From positions 1 to 5,508 of the forward strand of contig CADBSX010000161.1 of assembly GCA_902797515.1 (NCBI GenBank): 5,508 nt of DNA, read 5' to 3'. Each line of letters begins with the position of its first letter. Position 1 is the first letter of the stretch. The position numbers were made by a program, and so were the translations under genes. Below the pieces are notes generated by a model. It did not search any database and was not told where the DNA came from. It saw only the letters and a program-made list of their open reading frames with translations. This stretch comes from an uncultured Eubacteriales bacterium (GTDB taxonomy: Bacteria; Bacillota; Clostridia; Christensenellales; Borkfalkiaceae). Shown one piece after another: positions 1 to 5,508 of this stretch.

Positions 1-45
1 CAGCGCGGCGAAGAGTTTATCAGGACAGTGGAGAGTATGAAATGA
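1..45 (+). CDS. murD: 3' end of probable murD (UDP-MurNAc-L-Ala:D-Glu ligase), partial
   Basis: Only the last 14 codons are visible, ending in TGA at 43-45. The frame reads QRGEEFIRTVESMK. MurD proteins typically end in a helix with the pattern E-x-RG-x-x-F-x-x-x-V, as in the E. coli stretch containing EQRGNEF, and this tail fits that pattern. The next gene is ftsW, the usual neighbour of murD in dcw clusters, which supports the call. MurD is a cytoplasmic ATP-dependent ligase that adds D-glutamate to UDP-MurNAc-L-Ala. The stop codon overlaps the ftsW start in an ATGA, which suggests translational coupling. The identity rests on a short C-terminal motif plus gene order, so it is probable rather than proven. 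None of the catalytic part is in the window. Confidence 0.72.
   Translation, partial: QRGEEFIRTVESMK
30..34 (+). promoter_or_regulatory. Ribosome binding site of ftsW, inside the murD tail
   Basis: GGAGA at 30-34 lies 7 bases before the ATG at 42, within the last codons of the upstream gene. It supports the ATG at 42 over the ATG at 37, which is in the murD frame and is followed at once by the stop. Together with the ATGA overlap it fits coupled translation of murD and ftsW. Confidence 0.6.
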
Positions 46-1181
46 CGGAAAACGCGGTTTCGGAACGAATATCCCTCGCGGGAAAGAACGTAAAAAAGAG
101 GGGCGGAGATCTTCCGCTTCTCTTTTCGGTGATACTTCTTTCCCTTATCGGACTCGTTTCGGTATATTCGGCGAGCAAATATTCTTCGCTCACCGAATAC
201 GGAAACGAATTTTACGTGGCGGGAAAACATCTCGTCGGGATGCTTATCGGATACGCCGCGCTTTTTTTCGGCTGTGTGTTCGATTATAAAAAATATCGCA
301 AAATCGGGCTTTTCGCCGTTATTTTCGCCTTGCTCTTATTACTGCTTATATTCACGCCTTTGGGATACGAAAACTACGGGGCGAAAAGGTGGATAAAGAT
401 CGCGGGAATAACCGTTCAACCGTCGGAAATCGCGAAGATATGTTACGTGCTTTTTTCGGCGTCGTATTTTGCGAAAGATCCGAAGAGAACGAAGAGTTTC
501 GTCGGTTGTCTGCCCGTTATCGGAACGGGCGGAGCGATCTGCCTCTGCATAATTTTAGAGCCGAATATGTCGATAACCGTCTGTTTCGGACTTCTGATGC
601 TGGCTATCCTTTTCGCGGCGGGCATGACGTTAAAGCATTTCGCTTTTATAATCGTTCCCGTCGCTCTTCTGATCCCCCTTTTGATAATAGCCGAGCCGTA
701 CAGACTCAACAGGCTTTCCGCTTTTTTGAATCCGTGGGCGTCCCCGAAGGGCGAAGGCTATCAGTTATTGCAATCCCTCTACGCGCTCGGATCGGGCGGC
801 TGGTTCGGCGTCGGACTTTTCAATTCCCGACAGAAATTCAGGTTTCTTCCGTTTTCCGAGAGCGATTTCATTTTGGCGGTAATAGGCGAAGAGACGGGAT
901 TTACCGGACTTTTGCTTTTGTTCGCGCTTATAATTTTTATCGTAATACGCGGAATAAAAACGGCGGCGCGGTCGAACGATTTTTTCGCATATCTGACCGC
1001 GATAGGCATTTCCGCCGTATTCGGAATACAGTCGCTTGTAAACGCGCTCGTGGTGACGGGCAGTATTCCTCCGACGGGACTTCCTCTTCCTCTCGTTTCG
1101 GCGGGAAACACGTCGCTTATAGTCTTTATGTTTTCTTTCGGAGTTTTATTCAATATATCGAGAACCGCGGGAAACAATTAA
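42..1181 (+). CDS. ftsW: FtsW, SEDS-family septal peptidoglycan glycosyltransferase
   Basis: SEDS proteins polymerise lipid II into glycan strands in the membrane; FtsW does this at the septum with a class B PBP. The protein is 379 residues, a normal length, with a short basic cytoplasmic N-terminus and about ten hydrophobic segments starting near residues 24-44. Family motifs are clear: RWI plus QPSE at 116-129, GYQLLQSLYALGSGG at 239-253 followed by FGVGL, and SESDFILAVIGEETGF at 272-287. D275 in the last one matches the catalytic aspartate of the FtsW/RodA extracellular loop. The SIPPTGLPLPLVSAGNTS motif is at 341-358. Two spots are unusual: EPNMSIT at 173-179, where relatives usually have a PD-x-GT type sequence, and LVSAGNTS at 351-358, where FISYGGSS is common. 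The start is the ATG overlapping the murD stop. Its paralogue SpoVE, or RodA, is the main alternative; the place after murD and before ftsQAZ favours FtsW (or SpoVE in a spore former). Confidence 0.93.
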   Translation: MTENAVSERISLAGKNVKKRGGDLPLLFSVILLSLIGLVSVYSASKYSSLTEYGNEFYVAGKHLVGMLIGYAALFFGCVFDYKKYRKIGLFAVIFALLLLLLIFTPLGYENYGAKRWIKIAGITVQPSEIAKICYVLFSASYFAKDPKRTKSFVGCLPVIGTGGAICLCIILEPNMSITVCFGLLMLAILFAAGMTLKHFAFIIVPVALLIPLLIIAEPYRLNRLSAFLNPWASPKGEGYQLLQSLYALGSGGWFGVGLFNSRQKFRFLPFSESDFILAVIGEETGFTGLLLLFALIIFIVIRGIKTAARSNDFFAYLTAIGISAVFGIQSLVNALVVTGSIPPTGLPLPLVSAGNTSLIVFMFSFGVLFNISRTAGNN

Positions 1182-1194
1182 CTTTTTTCTTCCG

Positions 1195-1220
1195 AAAAAC
1201 ATAGAATACATTGTGTTTTT
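1195..1220 (+). repeat. Short AT-rich inverted repeat in the ftsW-murA spacer
   Basis: AAAAACA at 1195-1201 is exactly complementary to TGTTTTT at 1214-1220, with a 12-base loop. It fills most of the 52-base gap between the ftsW stop and the murA start and ends 3 bases before the murA ribosome binding site. The stem has a single G-C pair, so it would be weak as RNA. It could be a minor attenuator, a protein site or chance in an AT-rich spacer. It does not have the GC-rich stem of a true intrinsic terminator. Confidence 0.3.
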
Positions 1221-1223
1221 ATC

Positions 1224-1228
1224 GGAGG
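1224..1228 (+). promoter_or_regulatory. Strong ribosome binding site of murA; decides the start
   Basis: GGAGG at 1224-1228 lies 5 bases before the ATG at 1234. The reading frame is open further upstream to a GTG at 1213, but that codon lies in the spacer inverted repeat and has no good ribosome binding site. The ATG at 1234 also places the K-N catalytic pair at residues 22-23, the position known from E. coli MurA. Confidence 0.85.
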
Positions 1229-1233
1229 AAAAA

Positions 1234-2496
1234 ATGGAAAGATTTACCGTAAGCGGCGGAAACAGATTATACGGGGCAGTCAGGATAAACGCGGCGAAAA
1301 ATTCGGTTTTACCGCTGATTTCCGCGAGTATTCTTTCCGAGGGAAAAACGTATATAAAAAACTGTCCGAAAATAAGCGACGTTTTCGTGATGACGGAAAT
1401 AATAAAAAGCATAGGCGGAAAAGCGTTTTTCGACGGGGATACGCTCGTTCTGGACGCTTCGACCGTCTGCGACTGGAAATTGCCCGAAGAACTGACAAAG
1501 CGTATTCGGGCGTCTTTTTTTACCGTAGGCGCGCTGCTGTCGAGATTTGAAAAAGCGGGCGTATATTCGCCCGGAGGATGCAATATCGGCAAGCGCCCGA
1601 TAGATATACATATTTCCGCTTTGAAAACGCTCGGCGTTTCGGTTTCCGAGAGCGATTACATATCGTTCAAAGTCAATCGGCGCGACGGAGGGAAAGTCAC
1701 GCTCAAATTTCCGAGCGTCGGGGCGACGGAAAACGTTATTCTCGCGTCCGTAAGACGGAAAGGCGAAGTGCGGATAGTAAACTGCGCGAGAGAGCCGGAA
1801 ATAGTCGATCTGCAAGAGTATCTCAATCTTCTCGGTTATAAGGTGAACGGCGCCGGAACGGACGAGATCGTTATCGAAGGCGTAGAGAAACCGAGCGCGA
1901 GAGACGTGGAATTCACGCCTTCGCCCGACAGGATCGAGGCGGGAACTTTCCTTCTCGCCGGGGCGATGTGCGGCGGAGAAATCGAGTTCCGGAGAGAATA
2001 TTTGAAAAATTCTTTAAATATAACTAAAATATTAGGGAATAACGCTTGCAAAATTATCGGGAAAAATGATAAAATATATATAATCAGGTTTACAGGGCGG
2101 ACAAAAGCGTTCGGAAAAGTCGTTACGGGCCCTTATCCCGAATTCGTGACCGATATGCAACCGCAACTTGCGGCGTGCGCCTGCGTCGCGGACGGAGTGA
2201 CCGTTATTGAGGAAAAAGTTTTCCCCGAAAGGTTCGCTTACGTGAGCGAACTCAAAAAGACGGGCGCGGATATCGAGGTATTCGGAAACGCCTGCGTTAT
2301 CGTCGGTAAAAAGAATATCGGCGGCGCGGTTATGTCCGCGGGCGATCTTCGGGGCGGAGCGGCTCTTCTTCTTGCGGGACTTGCCGCGGAAGGACGGTCG
2401 GTCATATGCGGAGTTTCGCATATAGACAGAGGTTACGAACGCATCGACGAAAAGTTGAGAGCCCTCGGCGCCGATATAGTCCGCGCGGAGATCTGA
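1234..2496 (+). CDS. murA: MurA, UDP-N-acetylglucosamine 1-carboxyvinyltransferase
   Basis: MurA transfers enolpyruvate from PEP to UDP-GlcNAc, the first committed step of peptidoglycan precursor synthesis, in the cytoplasm. The protein is 420 residues, the family's usual length. Visible key residues are K22-N23 in NAAKNSVLP, R92 in IRAS, and C116 in SPGGCNIGKRP, which matches the catalytic Cys115 of E. coli. R121 follows in the same loop, D307 is in VTDMQPQ, D371-L372-R373 opens the DLRGGAALLLAGLAAEG stretch, and R399 is in HIDRGYERI. A Cys at 116, not Asp, predicts that fosfomycin could alkylate it. Small oddities are AAKN where GAKN is usual, and PEFVTDMQ where relatives tend to have PGFPTDMQ. 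An AT-rich patch at about 2003-2090 encodes a Lys/Asn/Ile-rich stretch at residues 257-286. The gene follows ftsW by 52 bases and precedes ftsQ by 59. Firmicutes often carry two MurA copies (MurA/MurZ); which one this is cannot be told from the sequence alone. Confidence 0.96.
   Translation: MERFTVSGGNRLYGAVRINAAKNSVLPLISASILSEGKTYIKNCPKISDVFVMTEIIKSIGGKAFFDGDTLVLDASTVCDWKLPEELTKRIRASFFTVGALLSRFEKAGVYSPGGCNIGKRPIDIHISALKTLGVSVSESDYISFKVNRRDGGKVTLKFPSVGATENVILASVRRKGEVRIVNCAREPEIVDLQEYLNLLGYKVNGAGTDEIVIEGVEKPSARDVEFTPSPDRIEAGTFLLAGAMCGGEIEFRREYLKNSLNITKILGNNACKIIGKNDKIYIIRFTGRTKAFGKVVTGPYPEFVTDMQPQLAACACVADGVTVIEEKVFPERFAYVSELKKTGADIEVFGNACVIVGKKNIGGAVMSAGDLRGGAALLLAGLAAEGRSVICGVSHIDRGYERIDEKLRALGADIVRAEI
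2046..2075 (+). promoter_or_regulatory. Candidate internal promoter within murA, reading toward ftsQAZ
   Basis: TTGCAA at 2046-2051 and TAAAAT at 2070-2075 are separated by 18 bases, and a TG one base before the -10 (2067-2068) makes an extended -10. The element sits in the most AT-rich patch of the window, with a second TATAAT just downstream at 2079-2084. It points along the operon and lies about 480 bases before ftsQ. Division genes of other bacteria, for example E. coli ftsQAZ, are known to have promoters inside upstream genes. Chance is possible because the sequence is also coding. Confidence 0.35.
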
Positions 2497-2542
2497 TTTT
2501 AGCGGTTTCCTTTATTCGGGATCTGCCGAGAGGACGCCGTTT

Positions 2543-2547
2543 GAGGG
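2543..2547 (+). promoter_or_regulatory. Ribosome binding site of ftsQ/divIB
   Basis: GAGGG at 2543-2547 lies 8 bases before the ATG at 2556 and sets the start after the murA stop. An in-frame TTG at 2541, with GAGAGGA at 2528-2534 six bases before it, is a weaker alternative that would add five mostly charged residues to the cytoplasmic tail. Confidence 0.6.
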
Positions 2548-2555
2548 AACGAACT

Positions 2556-3362
2556 ATGAGACACAGAATTCTGATCACGGTAAGTACGGTAGTCGTCTTT
2601 TTGTTGGCGGCTTTCGTTTCGTTCGTCTGGCTTACGCGCGTGAGATACGTTTACGTGAAAGTCGCGAACGACGGAGCGGAAAACGGGATTTACGAATACG
2701 CGAAAAAAACGCTCGACGAAAATTTCGAGGGCAAGTCTTTCGTTTTCGTCGATAAAAATGAAATAGAAACCGTTCTACGTAAAAATCCGTACGTCGAGAT
2801 CGTTTCTCTCAAAAAGGTCTTTCCCGATAAAATAGAAGTGGAACTTTCCGAGAGGAAAGAGTGTTTTTCGGTTTACGACGGAGATAAGTATTATTTCCTC
2901 GACAATAAATATCATCTTCTTCGCATCGGTGCCGAGCGCGGCGGCGAAACGGTAACCGAGATTTCGCTTACGGAAGTCGATCTCGATATGTCTTCCGCAG
3001 CTCTCGGACAAACGGTCGGCAATAAAGGTCAGAACCTCTTTACGTATATGACTTCGATTTACGACGGCTTGACTTACGCGCCGACGATAATAAACGGTAT
3101 CGAGATAGACGGGCGCAGAGAGAGGATATATTTTTATACGAGAACGGGCGTTACCATGAGTTTCAGATTCTGGACTTATAATTCCGCCGACAGGATAGCG
3201 ACCGCGCGTATAATATGCGACAGCGTAAAAGAAGTCGAAGAAAAATACAATTCGTGTTCCGAATACCAAAAGAAAAACGGATTTATTCTTTCTTTGAGAA
3301 AAGATTCCGGAGAGGGACTTGAAGATAAAGCGACGGTTTACTGGGACGGCACGGAAAACTGA
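2556..3362 (+). CDS. ftsQ: FtsQ/DivIB, divisome protein with POTRA domain
   Basis: FtsQ/DivIB is a bitopic membrane protein that, with FtsL and DivIC/FtsB, scaffolds and regulates the septal synthase FtsW and its PBP partner. The protein is 268 residues. It has a four-residue basic tail, one membrane helix at about residues 5-27, then an extracytoplasmic region. Residues 29-101 fit the POTRA domain: they include SFVFVDKNEIETVLRKNPYV at 61-80 and the hallmark VFPDKIEVELSER at 88-100, which resembles the family pattern R-x-FP-x-x-I-x-V-x-x-E-R. Residues about 103-247 would be the beta domain, and the end is short and lacks the long charged tail of some DivIB proteins. The frame is open far back into murA, but those extra residues are Arg-rich read-through of murA DNA and are not believable, so the ATG at 2556 was chosen. 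Position before ftsA and ftsZ agrees with the role. Sequence identity in this family is always low, so the call leans on architecture, the POTRA motif and context. Confidence 0.9.
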   Translation: MRHRILITVSTVVVFLLAAFVSFVWLTRVRYVYVKVANDGAENGIYEYAKKTLDENFEGKSFVFVDKNEIETVLRKNPYVEIVSLKKVFPDKIEVELSERKECFSVYDGDKYYFLDNKYHLLRIGAERGGETVTEISLTEVDLDMSSAALGQTVGNKGQNLFTYMTSIYDGLTYAPTIINGIEIDGRRERIYFYTRTGVTMSFRFWTYNSADRIATARIICDSVKEVEEKYNSCSEYQKKNGFILSLRKDSGEGLEDKATVYWDGTEN

Positions 3363-3381
3363 CGGTAATAAGCGAGAACTT

Positions 3382-4539
3382 ATGATAAAGAACAGAGTGA
3401 CAATACTTGACGTCGGCTCGTCCGGCGTCACGGCTCTCATCGGCGAGAGAGGAATAAACAACACCTTTACCGTGCTTTCCGCGGCGCGACGCGAGTACGA
3501 CGGTTTTGCGGAAGGGCGTTTTTTTGACGTAGGCGAATTTTGCGGCGCGGTTCAAAGAGCGGTCGGCGAGCTTGCCGAAAACATAAAGGCGGACGTCAAA
3601 AAGATTTACGTCGGCGTTCCGGGGGCGTTCGTAAGGCTCGAAAACAGAAAATATAAAATTGCGTATAAGGGAAAGAAAAAGATAAAACAGGTAGATATAG
3701 ACGATCTGTTCGACGCGGGCAGAGCGGCGGTCGAAAAAGAAGGTTACGAGGTCATATCGCATTCGGACGTCTATTTCGTGCTTGACGACAACCGCAAGGT
3801 TTTCGATCCCGTAGGGAATATATCTTCAATGCTCGGCGGAAATCTGACTTATATCCTCTGCGAAAAGTATTTTACAGACGCCGTAAGAAAGGCTTTATCG
3901 GGAATAAAAGCGGATAAGATAAAATTCGTTTTCGACGGAAATGCCGAAGGGCTGTATCTTTTAGACAGAGAAATGCGCGAATTTCCGTCGCTTATTATCG
4001 ACGTCGGCTATATAACCACGTGTTTTTCGATAGTTCTCGGCAACGGAATATTAGCGACGCAGTCCGTCGATTTCGGCGGCGGTATGCTGACCGCGAGATT
4101 CGTCGAAAAATTCGATCTCGATTTCGACGACGCCGAAAAACTCAAACGGATGGTCAATTTCGGCATATCCAAAGGCGCTAATTCTTTTTATTCGCTCGAA
4201 ACGGACGACGGTATAAGACAACTGCCCGTCGGAGAGGTACACGGACAAGTCTGCAAAGGGCTTGAAGAACTCGCGGCTTACACCGAAAAATTCGTCGCCG
4301 AAAATTCAAATAAAGTGAAATCGGTGATAAAACTGTACCTAACGGGCGGGGGAATAACGTATATAAGGGGCGCGAAAGACTATTTCGCGTCGAAACTCGG
4401 CGTACACGTCGAAATTTTGAGTCCGAACGTTTCGGGATATAACAAAGCGGGGGATTGCTCGGTAATAAGTCTGCTCGATTACGCCCTCAACGATAACAAC
4501 GAAAAGAAGAGATTTTTCTCTGATTTCTTTAAATTTTAA
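3382..4539 (+). CDS. ftsA: FtsA, actin-like membrane anchor of the Z ring (divergent)
   Basis: FtsA binds the FtsZ tail and tethers Z-ring filaments to the membrane through a C-terminal amphipathic helix. The protein is 385 residues, somewhat shorter than E. coli FtsA. The actin-like phosphate 1 motif is LDVGSSGVTALIGE at 9-22. A 1C/SHS2-type region follows at about 70-160, with KKIYVGVPGAFV at 73-84 and FDPVGN at 141-146. Phosphate 2 is IIDVGYITTCFSIV at 205-218, then DFGGGMLTARF at 230-240 and DDAEKLKRMVNFG at 249-261. The adenosine motif is LTGGGITYIRG at 320-330. The last residues, KKRFFSDFFKF, fit the basic-aromatic membrane-targeting helix. Phosphate 2 is atypical: most FtsA proteins have a D-I/V-G-x-G-T-T-D type sequence, whereas here Y-I precedes TT and C follows it. 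The ATG at 3382 puts the first strand at the normal distance from the N-terminus. It lies 19 bases after ftsQ with only a weak ribosome binding site, and ftsZ follows 13 bases on. Confidence 0.9.
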   Translation: MIKNRVTILDVGSSGVTALIGERGINNTFTVLSAARREYDGFAEGRFFDVGEFCGAVQRAVGELAENIKADVKKIYVGVPGAFVRLENRKYKIAYKGKKKIKQVDIDDLFDAGRAAVEKEGYEVISHSDVYFVLDDNRKVFDPVGNISSMLGGNLTYILCEKYFTDAVRKALSGIKADKIKFVFDGNAEGLYLLDREMREFPSLIIDVGYITTCFSIVLGNGILATQSVDFGGGMLTARFVEKFDLDFDDAEKLKRMVNFGISKGANSFYSLETDDGIRQLPVGEVHGQVCKGLEELAAYTEKFVAENSNKVKSVIKLYLTGGGITYIRGAKDYFASKLGVHVEILSPNVSGYNKAGDCSVISLLDYALNDNNEKKRFFSDFFKF

Positions 4540-4540
4540 C

Positions 4541-4545
4541 GGAGG
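4541..4545 (+). promoter_or_regulatory. Strong ribosome binding site of ftsZ
   Basis: GGAGG at 4541-4545 begins directly after the ftsA stop and lies 7 bases before the ATG at 4553. It is near consensus and much better than the site before ftsA, which fits the need for far more FtsZ than FtsA. Confidence 0.85.
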
Positions 4546-4552
4546 AAAAGAA

Positions 4553-5508
4553 ATGTTGGCTGATAACGGTTTAAACGTATGTAAGATCAAAGTCGTAGGC
4601 GTCGGCGGAGGCGGTAGCAACGCCGTAAACCGGATGATAGAAATGAATATAAAGAGCGCGGAATTTGCGGTCGTAAATACCGACAAACAGGCGCTTATGC
4701 TGTCGAAAGCCGATCCTATGGACAGGTACGTCATAGGCGAAAGTCTGACTAAAGGTCTCGGCGCGGGCTCCGATCCCGACGTCGGCGAAAGGGCGGCTGA
4801 AGAGAGTAAAGACGTTATCGAAGAGATCGTTGACGGAGTCGATCTTCTGTTTATAGCCGCGGGCATGGGCGGCGGAACGGGAACGGGCGCCGCGCCCGTT
4901 ATCGCCCGCGTCGCGAAAGAAAAGGGCTGTATTACCGTCGCGGTCGTCACTAAACCGTTTTCTTTCGAGGGCAGAAAGAGAGAAGAGAATTCCAAAAAAG
5001 GTATTGCAAACCTCACGAAATACGTCGATACGATAGTCATAATACCTAACGACAAACTTCTCGAGGCGTTGCCGAACGACACGTCTATGCTCGACGCGTT
5101 AAAGTACGCCGACGACAATTTAAGACAAGGTATCTGCGGGATAGCGGACCTTATTTCCACGCCCGCGATGATAAATCTCGATTTCGCGGACGTAAGGACG
5201 ATAATTCAGGGACAGGGACTTGCGCATATGGGCGTAGGTCGCGCGAAAGGCGAGAACAGAGTAGTCGAGGCCGTCAGAAAAGCGGTTTCGAGTCCTTTGC
5301 TCGAAACGACGATAGAGGGCGCGAGAGGCATCATACTCAACGTAACGGGCGGCAGAGATCTTTCGATAGGTCAGATATACGAGGCGGCGCACCTCGTCCA
5401 AGGCGTTATCGACGACGCGGCCAACATTATTTTCGGCGCGAACATAAGGGACGATTATCAGGAAGAGATCGAGATCACCGTCATCGCGACGGGATTCGTT
5501 CCGAAGGA
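4553..5508 (+). CDS. ftsZ: FtsZ, tubulin-like division GTPase (3' end beyond window)
   Basis: FtsZ polymerises with GTP into the ring that organises septal wall synthesis at mid-cell. The first 318 residues are present and the frame is open at the window edge; typical proteins are about 350-400 residues. The start is well fixed by a consensus ribosome binding site. Motifs in order: VVGVGGGGSNAVNRM at 14-28, VNTDKQAL at 41-48, the tubulin signature GGGTGTG at 106-112 within AAGMGGGTGTGAAPV, TKPFSFEGRKR at 133-143, IIPNDKLL at 163-170, and the T7 loop NLDFADV at 208-214, whose D210 and D213 match the catalytic aspartates that complete the GTPase site of the next subunit. HMGVGRAKGENR at 225-236 and SSPLLE at 246-251 are also family hallmarks. 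The C-terminal GTPase-activation domain is nearly complete; the variable linker and conserved tail that binds FtsA lie outside the window. No key residue is missing. Identity is certain. Confidence 0.98.
   Translation, partial: MLADNGLNVCKIKVVGVGGGGSNAVNRMIEMNIKSAEFAVVNTDKQALMLSKADPMDRYVIGESLTKGLGAGSDPDVGERAAEESKDVIEEIVDGVDLLFIAAGMGGGTGTGAAPVIARVAKEKGCITVAVVTKPFSFEGRKREENSKKGIANLTKYVDTIVIIPNDKLLEALPNDTSMLDALKYADDNLRQGICGIADLISTPAMINLDFADVRTIIQGQGLAHMGVGRAKGENRVVEAVRKAVSSPLLETTIEGARGIILNVTGGRDLSIGQIYEAAHLVQGVIDDAANIIFGANIRDDYQEEIEITVIATGFVPK

Noticed and set aside
929..934. TATAAT inside ftsW as a promoter
   Set aside because: No -35 at an acceptable distance: TTGCTT at 912-917 is only 11 bases away and TTTACC at 900-905 is 23 away. 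The hexamer comes from codons of a membrane helix.
389..1204. Overlapping + strand frame of 271 codons within ftsW
   Set aside because: It is Arg-rich and low in hydrophobic order, which is typical of an out-of-frame reading of a membrane protein gene; ftsW itself has clear family motifs.
2406..2555. Upstream extension of ftsQ into murA
   Set aside because: The added residues are Arg-rich read-through of murA coding DNA. The ATG at 2556 has a ribosome binding site and puts the membrane helix at the N-terminus as expected.
2497..2555. Possible terminator or promoter in the murA-ftsQ gap
   Set aside because: No stable GC-rich hairpin with a T-run and no paired hexamers were seen; the gap holds only the ftsQ ribosome binding site.
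2775..3464. Antisense open frame of 229 codons over ftsQ and the start of ftsA
   Set aside because: It lies fully over a well-supported gene pair, crosses the gene boundary, and its translation shows no recognisable domain.
4339..5160. Long antisense open frame of 273 codons across ftsA and ftsZ
   Set aside because: It is the reverse complement of conserved FtsA and FtsZ codons; its proline-rich PVPVPPP part is simply the mirror of the FtsZ GGGTGTG motif. NCG-rich codon use keeps the opposite strand free of stops.
1..5508. Horizontally acquired or novel defence-type system
   Set aside because: All five main genes are core cell division or wall genes in a conserved order, with uniform codon style and no mobile element signs.

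Overview
The window is a stretch of a bacterial division and cell wall (dcw) cluster, with every gene on the + strand. In order it holds the last 14 codons of a probable murD, then ftsW, murA, ftsQ/divIB and ftsA, and finally ftsZ, which runs off the right edge. Gaps between genes are at most 59 bases (murD and ftsW overlap in an ATGA). I saw no terminator, RNA gene, mobile element or CRISPR array, so the set reads as one co-transcribed unit.

The order murD-ftsW-(murG)-murA-divIB-ftsA-ftsZ, GGAGG-type ribosome binding sites, a DivIB-like protein with a very short cytoplasmic tail, and a short FtsA point to a Gram-positive type bacterium, probably an uncultured clostridial lineage. The DNA has moderate GC and is rich in NCG codons (TCG, GCG, ACG, CCG) together with many ATA isoleucine codons. 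The lineage is an inference from gene order and protein style, not a database result.

The proteins work in consecutive steps of septal wall synthesis. MurA starts UDP-MurNAc formation in the cytoplasm and MurD adds D-Glu to the precursor. FtsW polymerises lipid II into glycan at the septum. FtsQ/DivIB is part of the complex that regulates the septal synthase, FtsZ forms the GTP-dependent ring, and FtsA ties that ring to the membrane.

This is an ordinary core region and I do not see a hidden new system. Points worth a second look are the lack of murG between ftsW and murA, a sharply AT-rich patch inside murA with an extended -10 type promoter candidate facing ftsQAZ, a divergent nucleotide-binding motif in FtsA, unusual residues at conserved SEDS motifs in FtsW, and a strong contrast between the ftsA and ftsZ ribosome binding sites.
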